The notes beneath the pieces are model-generated. The model was not told where the DNA came from. It saw only the letters and a list, made by a program, of their open reading frames with translations, and ran no database searches. A stretch of DNA of 5,156 nucleotides, taken from positions 1 to 5,156 of the forward strand of contig JAHBAN010000220.1 of the NCBI GenBank assembly GCA_018500075.1, read 5' to 3'. Shown here piece by piece: positions 1-5,156 of the stretch (positions are counted from its first letter, which is position 1; each line of letters starts with the position of its first letter). This DNA comes from Flavobacteriia bacterium. GTDB taxonomy: Bacteria > Bacteroidota > Bacteroidia > Flavobacteriales > Flavobacteriaceae. A program made the translations under genes and the position numbers.

Positions 1-71
1 AGGAAAAGCCCGAAAATGCCGATGACAAACAGCACTGCTGCCACCGTCAGATAATGTTCAAGTCCGATCAT
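1..71 (-). CDS. nuoK: NADH-quinone oxidoreductase subunit K, N-terminal fragment
   Basis: This is the start of the small membrane subunit NuoK (mitochondrial ND4L), which with NuoJ forms the first part of the proton-translocating membrane arm of complex I. Only 23 full codons lie in the window; the gene runs off the left edge. The visible residues begin MIGLEHYLTVAAVLFVIGIF, which closely matches the first transmembrane helix of alphaproteobacterial NuoK; the whole protein is normally about 100 residues. The ATG at 71-69 follows a purine-rich GAGGGA ribosome-binding site. The gene lies 39 bases downstream of nuoJ on the same strand, in the usual J-K order. The conserved membrane glutamates of the later helices are outside the window, so completeness cannot be judged. 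Confidence 0.93.
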   Translation of the reverse strand, partial: MIGLEHYLTVAAVLFVIGIFGLF

Positions 72-75
72 GTCG

Positions 76-81
76 TCCCTC
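76..81 (-). promoter_or_regulatory. Ribosome-binding site of nuoK
   Basis: GAGGGA on the minus strand ends four bases before the nuoK ATG. It sits in the 39-base spacer after nuoJ, the widest spacer in the window. nuoK therefore has its own initiation site rather than relying on stop/start overlap. I see no convincing -35/-10 promoter or hairpin terminator in the spacer. Confidence 0.6.
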
Positions 82-110
82 GGTTCTTTATTGTTCTCAA
101 AGCGAAAGGC

Positions 111-719
111 TTAAAGCCCCTGCCCCGGTTTTACGTCTTTCAGTTCCATCGCGTCTTTCGGATCGCGCCACATCTGCTCTAGAACATTCTGGCGCTTCAC
201 GCCGTCACGGTGGCGCAATGTCAGCACAATCGCCCCGATCATCGCAACAAACAGGATCAGCCCTGCAAGCTGGAAGATCAGGAAATACTGGTCATAAAGC
301 AAAAGCCCGAGCGCCGCTGTGTTCTGGGTGCCCTCGGGCGTGACAGCCACACGCGCCGCCTCAGCACTCTCGGCCGCCTGCCAGTCGCCATAGGCCAGCC
401 CAAGCGACATCAACAGCACAATCCCGATCGCCAGAGCAATCGGCATATACTGCGCCATGCCGGCCTTCAGCTCGGCAAAATCCACATCCAGCATCATGAC
501 AACAAAAAGGAAGAGAACCGCAACAGCCCCGACATAAACAATCATCAGCAGCATCGCGATAAACTCGGCTCCGAGCAAAACAAACAGCCCCGCCGCGCTC
601 ATGAACGCAAGGATCAGCCAGAGCACCGAATGCACAGGGTTGCGGCTCAACACCGTGAAAAGCCCGCCCGCAAGCACGCCTATCGCGAAGAGATAGAAAG
701 CAAAGGTCACTACGGTCAT
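111..719 (-). CDS. nuoJ: NADH-quinone oxidoreductase subunit J
   Basis: NuoJ (mitochondrial ND6, Nqo10) is an integral membrane subunit of complex I. It links the quinone-binding region to the antiporter-like pumps in the inner membrane. The 202-residue product has the expected five hydrophobic segments at roughly residues 4-24, 29-49, 53-78, 92-111 and 145-168. The third contains the family signature, with GAEF at 50-53 followed by a Tyr62-Val-Gly64 stretch corresponding to the helix whose pi-bulge changes shape during catalysis. A hydrophilic loop at about 112-135 and a charged C-terminal tail of about 33 residues follow; both are common in alphaproteobacterial versions. The ATG overlaps the stop of the upstream CMD-family gene by four bases (ATGA), and a GAGGA site lies nine bases upstream. 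Length and features are normal. Confidence 0.95.
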   Translation of the reverse strand: MTVVTFAFYLFAIGVLAGGLFTVLSRNPVHSVLWLILAFMSAAGLFVLLGAEFIAMLLMIVYVGAVAVLFLFVVMMLDVDFAELKAGMAQYMPIALAIGIVLLMSLGLAYGDWQAAESAEAARVAVTPEGTQNTAALGLLLYDQYFLIFQLAGLILFVAMIGAIVLTLRHRDGVKRQNVLEQMWRDPKDAMELKDVKPGQGL

Positions 720-1117
720 GTTTCGTCGTCCTCAAGGTTGTCCATCACGTCCTTGGCAATTTCCATCGCCCGCGTCATGGCAGGAAGTCCCGCAAACATC
801 GCCATCATGGCAATGGTTTCGGCTATTTCTTCGTCGGTTGCCCCCGCTTCGCCCAAATGGCGGACGGTCAGTCTGATTTGCGCTTCGGCCTGTGCACCCT
901 GCATGGTCAGCCCCGCAAGCGTGAGCAAAAGCCGCGTCTTGGCGTCCAGCCCCTTTTCGTTCAGCCCCTTGCCGAATGTGGCCTCCATCATCTCTTTGGA
1001 CATGGTCGGCCACATCGCCTCAAACCCTTTGGGCGAGAACGTCTCAAGTGCAGGCGCCATGGCCTTGGCCACGTCCTTTGCTTGCTCCATCATCATTTCA
1101 AAGGGTGTCTTGGTCAT
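716..1117 (-). CDS. Carboxymuconolactone decarboxylase (CMD) family protein embedded in the nuo operon
   Basis: The 133-residue product looks like a small all-helical protein of the CMD/AhpD-like superfamily. The CMD-like core spans about residues 58-125. It has a leucine-rich helix (61-70), a GAQAEAQ...RHLGEAGATDEEI stretch (74-98) and an AMFAGLPA turn (106-113), recalling the NNGAT-EE and FYAGFPA segments of PcaC-type proteins. There is no cysteine, so the CxxC peroxidatic/thiol site of AhpD is absent, and I would not assign gamma-carboxymuconolactone decarboxylase activity. His87 lies near the usual catalytic-histidine region, but equivalence is unproven. Sixteen of 133 residues are methionine, with clusters at 8-10, 43-44 and 104-107. 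The first ~50 residues are an amphipathic, charged extension. The start overlaps the nuoI stop and the stop overlaps the nuoJ start, each by four bases, so translation is probably coupled. Function is unknown; a role in complex I assembly or stress protection is only inferred from position. Confidence 0.82.
   Translation of the reverse strand: MTKTPFEMMMEQAKDVAKAMAPALETFSPKGFEAMWPTMSKEMMEATFGKGLNEKGLDAKTRLLLTLAGLTMQGAQAEAQIRLTVRHLGEAGATDEEIAETIAMMAMFAGLPAMTRAMEIAKDVMDNLEDDET
729..733 (-). promoter_or_regulatory. Ribosome-binding site of nuoJ inside the upstream gene
   Basis: GAGGA on the minus strand lies nine bases before the nuoJ ATG. It is encoded within the last codons of the CMD-family gene. 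Together with the ATGA stop/start overlap it supports both the start at 719 and coupled translation of the two genes. Confidence 0.55.
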
Positions 1118-1608
1118 CGGTAAGGTGCATCCAGCTCTAGGTTACGGGCAATTTCGGCTTCCCAGCGGTCACCGTTCTCAAGAAGCTTGGTCTTGTCATA
1201 AAACAGCTCCTCACGGGTCTCGGTCGCAAACTCGAAGTTCGGCCCCTCGACAATCGCATCGACCGGGCAAGCCTCTTGGCAGAAACCGCAGTAGATACAT
1301 TTGGTCATATCAATGTCATAGCGCGTGGTGCGGCGGCTGCCATCGTCGCGCGGCTCCGCATCAATCGTGATCGCCTGCGCCGGGCAAATCGCCTCGCAGA
1401 GCTTACAGGCAATGCAGCGCTCCTCGCCATTGGGATAGCGGCGCAGCGCGTGCTCCCCCCGGAAGCGCGGTGAAAGCGGCCCCTTCTCATGCGGGTAGTT
1501 GAGCGTTGCTTTGGGCGCAAAGAAATACTTCAGGCCAAGCTTCATCCCGGTCAGGAAGTCAGACAAGAAGAAGTAACCAACCGCGCGTTTATAGTCGATA
1601 TTCGCCAT
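1114..1608 (-). CDS. nuoI: NADH-quinone oxidoreductase subunit I (8Fe ferredoxin-type)
   Basis: NuoI (mitochondrial TYKY/NDUFS8, Nqo9) carries the two [4Fe-4S] clusters N6a and N6b, which pass electrons along the peripheral arm to cluster N2 next to the quinone site. The 164-residue product has both complete ferredoxin motifs: Cys65-x2-Cys68-x2-Cys71-x3-Cys75-Pro and Cys104-x2-Cys107-x2-Cys110-x3-Cys114-Pro. In this fold the last cysteine of each motif completes the other cluster. The N-terminal ~30 residues (FFLSDFLTGMKLGLKYFF region) form the amphipathic segment that lies on the membrane arm. The region around residues 38-60 (NYPHEKGPLSPRFRGEHALRRYP) is the highly conserved family signature. 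Length is typical for alphaproteobacteria. The ATG follows an exact AGGAGG site located in the end of nuoH, one base separates it from the nuoH stop, and its own stop overlaps the next gene. Confidence 0.97.
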   Translation of the reverse strand: MANIDYKRAVGYFFLSDFLTGMKLGLKYFFAPKATLNYPHEKGPLSPRFRGEHALRRYPNGEERCIACKLCEAICPAQAITIDAEPRDDGSRRTTRYDIDMTKCIYCGFCQEACPVDAIVEGPNFEFATETREELFYDKTKLLENGDRWEAEIARNLELDAPYR

Positions 1609-1609
1609 A

Positions 1610-2650
1610 TTACCCTCCTACGCTCCAGCGCGCGAACGTGCCCCAGAACCAGTCAAATTTTGCCGCAAAGGCCACAAAAACGACCCAGAACAGCGACATC
1701 GGCAGAAACACTTTCCAGCCAATCCGCATCAGCTGGTCATAGCGGTAGCGCGGTGTAATCGCCTTCACCATCGCGAAGATGAAGAAGACGAGGAACATTT
1801 TGCCAAACATCCACATGATGCCGTCCGGCAGGCCGGGGATCGGTGACAACCAGCCGCCAAAGAAGAACAGCGAAACCAGCGCACACATCAAGACGATCGC
1901 CACATATTCACCGATCATAAAGAGCAGGAACGGTGTCGAGGAATATTCAACCTGATAGCCCGCCACCAGCTCGGATTCCGCTTCGGGAAGGTCAAAGGGC
2001 GGGCGGTTTGTCTCGGCCATCGCCGAAATCAGGAAGAGAAACAGCATCGGAAAATGCGGGATCCAGAACCAGCTGAAGATGCCGTAATCGCCGGCCTGCG
2101 CATTAACAATATCACTCAGGTTCAGCGAGCCTGCAGAGATGATGATGCCGATGATAATGAGGCCGAGCGAAACTTCATAAGAAATCATCTGCGCCGCAGA
2201 GCGCAGCGAGCCAAGGAAAGGGTATTTGGAGTTCGAGGCCCAGCCGCCCATGATCACGCCGTAAACCTCAAGCGAGGAGAAGGCAAAGATATAGAGCACC
2301 GCGACGTTGATATTGGCCAGAACCCAGCCGTCATTGAACGGGATCACCGCCCAAGCCGCCATCGCCAAGACAAAGCTGACAAGCGGGGCGAGGAAAAAGA
2401 CGAATTTATCCGCGCCAGCCGGCACGATAATCTCTTTGACCGCATATTTGATAAAATCCGCGAAGCTCTGGAACAAACCAAATACGCCAACCACGTTTGG
2501 ACCACGGCGCATCTGCACCGCCGCCCAGACCTTGCGGTCAAAATACAGCAAAAATGCCAGCGCAACGAGAAGCGGCACGATAATCAGCAGACATTGCCCC
2601 ACAATCAGCAGGAAAATTCCCAGATTCGTGTTCGTAAAGAATTCAGCCAT
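1610..2650 (-). CDS. nuoH: NADH-quinone oxidoreductase subunit H
   Basis: NuoH (mitochondrial ND1, Nqo8) is the membrane subunit that joins the peripheral arm to the membrane arm and forms most of the quinone-access chamber. The 346-residue product has about eight hydrophobic helices, near residues 12-36, 85-105, 114-136, 158-174, 192-211, 241-263, 278-297 and 313-331. Family signatures are present: RRGPNVVG at 48-55, SYE at 157-159, the acidic quinone-site loop with AETNRPPFD at 212-220 and EAESELVAG at 223-231, and a basic TPRYRYDQLMR region at 299-309. I chose the ATG at 2650 because it begins MAEFF directly before the first helix and follows a GAGGGG site. A longer reading from a TTG at 2713 would add 21 polar residues encoded inside the previous gene and is unlikely. 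The upstream lipoprotein gene stops seven bases before this start. Confidence 0.96.
   Translation of the reverse strand: MAEFFTNTNLGIFLLIVGQCLLIIVPLLVALAFLLYFDRKVWAAVQMRRGPNVVGVFGLFQSFADFIKYAVKEIIVPAGADKFVFFLAPLVSFVLAMAAWAVIPFNDGWVLANINVAVLYIFAFSSLEVYGVIMGGWASNSKYPFLGSLRSAAQMISYEVSLGLIIIGIIISAGSLNLSDIVNAQAGDYGIFSWFWIPHFPMLFLFLISAMAETNRPPFDLPEAESELVAGYQVEYSSTPFLLFMIGEYVAIVLMCALVSLFFFGGWLSPIPGLPDGIMWMFGKMFLVFFIFAMVKAITPRYRYDQLMRIGWKVFLPMSLFWVVFVAFAAKFDWFWGTFARWSVGG
1613..1619 (-). promoter_or_regulatory. Strong ribosome-binding site of nuoI encoded by the last nuoH codons
   Basis: The minus strand reads AGGAGGG immediately before the nuoH TAA (1612-1610), five bases from the nuoI ATG (1608-1606). 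The same bases encode the final Val-Gly-Gly residues of NuoH. It is the best Shine-Dalgarno match among the junctions in this window. It implies efficient independent loading on nuoI as well as coupling to nuoH. Confidence 0.8.
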
Positions 2651-2653
2651 CAG

Positions 2654-2659
2654 CCCCTC
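2654..2659 (-). promoter_or_regulatory. Ribosome-binding site of nuoH overlapping the preceding stop codon
   Basis: GAGGGG on the minus strand uses the last two bases of the upstream TGA stop (2660-2658) and ends three bases before the nuoH ATG. The spacing is tight, but the site supports the 2650 start over the longer TTG reading and suggests that ribosomes ending the lipoprotein gene help start nuoH. Confidence 0.6.
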
Positions 2660-3080
2660 ACACCATCGGTATCTTGTCTTCAATGCAGTTGTGAACGATG
2701 ACTTCCGCGTCAATCGTTTTCAAACCGCGTGGCAGCGCTGCCGAGATGGTGTAAACCGCATCTCCGCGCCACTGACCACCCTTAATCTCAACATTTGTGC
2801 GCAGATGACGCGCAAATCCGTATCCTCGGATCAGCGAATACTGCGCAGCCGCACATTCTGTATATCGGCGCACATCATCAGGCTGCGCCGCGCCCTCTAT
2901 CGCCACCACAAATTGCACAAGATCCCCGTCCAGAAGACGGGTCTCGATGCCCTTATACTGCAGCGCGCGCATCGTATCCACAGGCGCAGCACGGCTCACC
3001 GCCTCGCGCGGTGTCTGCTCGCAAGCGCCCAGCACGGTCAAAGAGGCCGCGCCCAGAGTTATGCGCACAAGAAGGCTCAC
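2658..3080 (-). CDS. Predicted lipoprotein of unknown function between nuoG and nuoH
   Basis: I do not recognise a named family. The 140-residue product starts with a short signal peptide (Arg6, then a hydrophobic stretch 7-16) and a good lipobox, Leu17-Gly-Ala-Cys20. Cys20 would therefore be lipidated and the mature protein of about 121 residues held on the periplasmic side of a membrane. The mature part has two further cysteines, Cys76 and Cys132, which could form a disulfide; no other catalytic motif is visible. The pattern of alternating hydrophobic residues at about 52-62 and 95-130 suggests an alpha/beta domain. Translation starts at a GTG whose bases overlap the nuoG TGA (GTGA), with no strong ribosome-binding site, so it is probably made by translational coupling to nuoG. 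Codon and base use look like the neighbours. From memory, Paracoccus and Rhodobacter nuo clusters carry an unidentified frame at a similar place, so this is likely a lineage-typical accessory gene rather than a recent insertion. Confidence 0.83.
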   Translation of the reverse strand: MSLLVRITLGAASLTVLGACEQTPREAVSRAAPVDTMRALQYKGIETRLLDGDLVQFVVAIEGAAQPDDVRRYTECAAAQYSLIRGYGFARHLRTNVEIKGGQWRGDAVYTISAALPRGLKTIDAEVIVHNCIEDKIPMV

Positions 3081-5098
3081 TCGGCGGCCACTTTCTGATC
3101 GCCGCGCGCTTTCACGCCAGCGCTCAACTCGGCCATAAGCTCGGAGGCCCGTGCAATCGGGTTGGTCAGATAGAAATCTGCAATCGCAGGTCTGAAGCTC
3201 GCAGCGCCAAGCGTGCCCGTCGGCTCGGCTTTCCAGACGTTTTGCACAACCTCATCAATCTGTGTCAGATGCGGAACCTCTGCCACAAGCGCCTGACGCA
3301 GCTGTGCCAGACTGTCCCAAGGCTGGGTTGCCCCCGCTTCTGCCGAAACAGCACGCAAGATCGCCCAGTTTTCCTTGGCCTCGCCGGGGGCAAAGCCGGC
3401 GCGCAACGCCAGCTGCGGGCGGCCTTCCGTGTTCACAAACAGCCCCTGCTCTTCGGTGTAAGCCGCTGCCGGCAGGATCACATCGGCACGATGCGCGCCG
3501 CGGTCGCCATGGCTGCCCTGATAGATCACAAAGGCACCGGCCTCTATCTCGACCTCATCCGCACCAAGGTTGTAAATCACATCCGCGCCCTCGGTGGCCG
3601 CCGCAAGACCGCCTTCGGTCACGGCGTTGATATCCATCGCGCCGACGCGGCTCGCCGCGGTGTGCAGCACCAGCAGTTTTGATCCTGTTGCCTCGGCAAG
3701 CTGCATCGCCGCGCCCAAAACCGCAGCACCGTCTGCTTCTCGAATGGCGCCTTGGCCAACAATCACAAGGCTTTCGCCCTCACGCATCGCCTTGGACGGG
3801 CTTGCAACCGCCGCCGCAAGCGCCGCACGGTCATCGCCCATGTGATCATACTCATAAGTCAGATCAGCGGCTTGGCCGATCAGCCCTACATCGGCCCCGC
3901 GCGCCCAAGCGCGGCGGATGCGCGCGTTGAGAACCGGCGCTTCCTCGCGCGGGTTTGTCCCGACAAGCAGGATCATCTGCGCGCTGTCGATGTCTTCAAT
4001 GCGCGCCGTGCCCACATATCCCGAACGGTTGCCAGCCGGCAGCTTCGCCCCGTCGGTGCGGCACTCGACGTTTCCGCCCTGCCCCTCAACGAGCTGTTTG
4101 AGCGCAAATGCGGCTTCCACAGATGCCAGATCGCCGACAAGGCCCGCCAGTTTGCTGGCGCCTTTGATCTTTTCGCCCACAAGGCTCAAAGCCTCGCCCC
4201 AGCTCGCCGCACGCAGCTTGCCGTTTTCGCGGATATAGGCCGTGTCCAGACGTTGGCGGCGCAGACCGTCCCAGACAAACCGGGTCTTGTCCGAAATCCA
4301 CTCCTCGTTCACCCCGTCATGGTTGCGCGGCACAATCCGCATGACTTCGCGGCCCTTCGTATCCACACGAATAGAGGAACCGAGCGCATCCATCACATCA
4401 ATCGTCTCGGTCTTGGTCAGCTCCCAGGGGCGCGCCGTAAAGGCATAAGGCTTGCTCACAAGCGCGCCGACGGGGCAGAGATCAATGATATTGCCCTGCA
4501 GATTGCTGTCGAGCGTCTCGCCCAAATAGGCCGTGATTTCGCTGTCCTCGCCGCGGCCCGTCTGGCCCATCTGTGTGATCCCGGCCACCTCGGTGGTAAA
4601 GCGCACACAGCGGGTGCAGGAAATGCAGCGCGTCATATGGGTCTCAACCAGCGGCCCGAGATCCAGATCGTCAGAGGCCCGCTTTGGCTCGCGGAAGCGT
4701 GAGAAATCAACGCCATAGGCCATTGCCTGATCCTGCAGGTCGCATTCGCCACCCTGATCACAAATCGGACAATCAAGCGGATGGTTGATCAACAGGAATT
4801 CCATCACGCCTTCGCGTGCCTTTTTGACCATCGGTGAATTTGTTTTCACAACAGGCGGTTGTCCCTCGGGACCGGGGCGCAAATCGCGCACCTGCATCGC
4901 GCACGAGGCCGCAGGCTTGGGCGGTCCGCCAACCACTTCGACAAGACACATACGGCAGTTGCCCGCGATGCTGAGGCGTTCGTGATAGCAAAACCGCGGC
5001 ACTTCAATGCCGGCTTCTTCACAGGCTTGAATCAACGTCATAGCGCCGTCAACTTCCACCTCTTTTTCATCAATGATGATCTTGCGTAAATCGCTCAT
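3077..5098 (-). CDS. nuoG: NADH-quinone oxidoreductase subunit G (75-kDa-like iron-sulfur subunit)
   Basis: NuoG (mitochondrial NDUFS1, Nqo3) is the largest peripheral-arm subunit of complex I and carries electrons from the NADH-oxidising NuoEF module towards NuoI. The 673-residue product is complete. Domains in order: a [2Fe-2S] ferredoxin domain (about 1-80; Cys37, Cys48, Cys51, Cys66 for N1b); the His-Cys [4Fe-4S] segment (His106, Cys110, Cys113, Cys119 for N5); a [4Fe-4S] domain (Cys158, Cys161, Cys164, Cys208 for N4); a molybdopterin-oxidoreductase-like domain from about 222 to 570 that lacks an obvious cofactor site, as usual in NuoG; and a conserved C-terminal segment (DFYLTNPIARAS at 641-652). 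Residues 230-265 contain no cysteine, so the additional N7 cluster of Escherichia coli and Thermus is absent, as in mitochondria and alphaproteobacteria. The ATG at 5098 directly precedes the ferredoxin domain, behind a modest AAGTGAG site. The stop overlaps the GTG of the lipoprotein gene by four bases. Confidence 0.97.
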   Translation of the reverse strand: MSDLRKIIIDEKEVEVDGAMTLIQACEEAGIEVPRFCYHERLSIAGNCRMCLVEVVGGPPKPAASCAMQVRDLRPGPEGQPPVVKTNSPMVKKAREGVMEFLLINHPLDCPICDQGGECDLQDQAMAYGVDFSRFREPKRASDDLDLGPLVETHMTRCISCTRCVRFTTEVAGITQMGQTGRGEDSEITAYLGETLDSNLQGNIIDLCPVGALVSKPYAFTARPWELTKTETIDVMDALGSSIRVDTKGREVMRIVPRNHDGVNEEWISDKTRFVWDGLRRQRLDTAYIRENGKLRAASWGEALSLVGEKIKGASKLAGLVGDLASVEAAFALKQLVEGQGGNVECRTDGAKLPAGNRSGYVGTARIEDIDSAQMILLVGTNPREEAPVLNARIRRAWARGADVGLIGQAADLTYEYDHMGDDRAALAAAVASPSKAMREGESLVIVGQGAIREADGAAVLGAAMQLAEATGSKLLVLHTAASRVGAMDINAVTEGGLAAATEGADVIYNLGADEVEIEAGAFVIYQGSHGDRGAHRADVILPAAAYTEEQGLFVNTEGRPQLALRAGFAPGEAKENWAILRAVSAEAGATQPWDSLAQLRQALVAEVPHLTQIDEVVQNVWKAEPTGTLGAASFRPAIADFYLTNPIARASELMAELSAGVKARGDQKVAAE

Positions 5099-5104
5099 GT
5101 CGTC

Positions 5105-5156
5105 TCACTTCGCTCTCAGCAGGCTTCCGATCGTGCTGCCCTTTTCAATCTCGGCG
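5105..5156 (-). CDS. C-terminal end of an unidentified gene upstream of nuoG
   Basis: Of the three minus-strand frames entering from the right edge, one stays open for 16 codons and ends at TGA 5107-5105, six bases before the nuoG start. It reads AEIEKGSTIGSLLRAK. The other two frames meet stops sooner. The close spacing and same strand suggest the preceding operon gene. The tail does not resemble the end of NuoF, which often precedes nuoG, so it may be one of the small unidentified frames that Rhodobacterales carry between nuoF and nuoG. Too little is visible to name it, and the frame could be fortuitous. Confidence 0.45.
   Translation of the reverse strand, partial: AEIEKGSTIGSLLRAK

Noticed and set aside
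72..110. Possible promoter or terminator in the spacer between nuoJ and nuoK
   Set aside because: Only a ribosome-binding site is clear. There is no stable GC-rich hairpin with a T-run and no convincing -35/-10 pair in 39 bases.
716..1117. Calling the CMD-family gene a true gamma-carboxymuconolactone decarboxylase (pcaC) or AhpD
   Set aside because: The protein has no cysteine and no aromatic-catabolism neighbours, and its context is complex I. Only fold-level membership can be supported.
210..1370. A 386-codon open frame on the plus strand
   Set aside because: It runs antisense across nuoJ, the CMD gene and part of nuoI, all with clear homology or operon fit. Its product is rich in Arg, His, Gln and Ser, with no domain pattern, as expected of a shadow frame opposite membrane-protein codons.
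2651..2713. A 21-residue N-terminal extension of NuoH from a TTG at 2713
   Set aside because: The extra residues are polar, lie inside the lipoprotein gene in another frame and do not match the NuoH family start. The ATG at 2650 has a ribosome-binding site and begins just before the first helix.
2307..3682. Overlapping plus-strand frames opposite nuoH, the lipoprotein gene and nuoG
   Set aside because: They cross several real gene boundaries, contain no coherent domain and oppose well-conserved proteins.
3752..4702. A 316-codon open frame on the plus strand opposite nuoG
   Set aside because: It lies wholly within the conserved nuoG coding region. The composition is of the antisense type, with no recognisable motif or upstream ribosome-binding context.

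Overview
This window is a slice of a proton-pumping NADH:quinone oxidoreductase (respiratory complex I, nuo/nqo) operon, read entirely on the minus strand. The protein sequences look alphaproteobacterial: a NuoG without the extra N7 cluster, a very mitochondria-like NuoI, and a NuoK beginning MIGLEHYLTVAA. The unrelated small genes spliced between nuo genes resemble the 'URF' arrangement known from Paracoccus and Rhodobacter. I infer a member of the Rhodobacterales (Rhodobacter/Roseobacter group), but I have not confirmed this by any search.

In the direction of transcription (right to left) the layout is: the last 16 codons of an unidentified gene (right edge to 5105); nuoG (5098-3077); a small predicted lipoprotein gene (3080-2658); nuoH (2650-1610); nuoI (1608-1114); a carboxymuconolactone-decarboxylase (CMD) family gene (1117-716); nuoJ (719-111); and the first 23 codons of nuoK (71 to the left edge). 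The genes are packed almost without gaps. Three junctions are 4-base stop/start overlaps, nuoH and nuoI are separated by one base, and the largest gap is 39 bases, before nuoK. No internal promoter, terminator, RNA gene, mobile element, repeat array or CRISPR is visible, and no stretch above 300 bases lacks a gene.

The core genes cover three parts of complex I. NuoG, in the peripheral arm, carries clusters N1b, N4 and N5. NuoI carries N6a and N6b and passes electrons towards N2 and quinone. NuoH, NuoJ and NuoK are membrane subunits that form the quinone site and the first proton-channel region. All cluster-ligand motifs that can be checked are intact.

The two non-nuo genes are the only unusual content: a Cys20 lipoprotein of unknown function, and a methionine-rich, cysteine-free CMD-fold protein. 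Both are tightly coupled to their neighbours and plausibly tied to assembly or protection of complex I, but the sequence does not show what they do. Nothing here looks like a wholly new system; it is mainly a well-preserved housekeeping operon.
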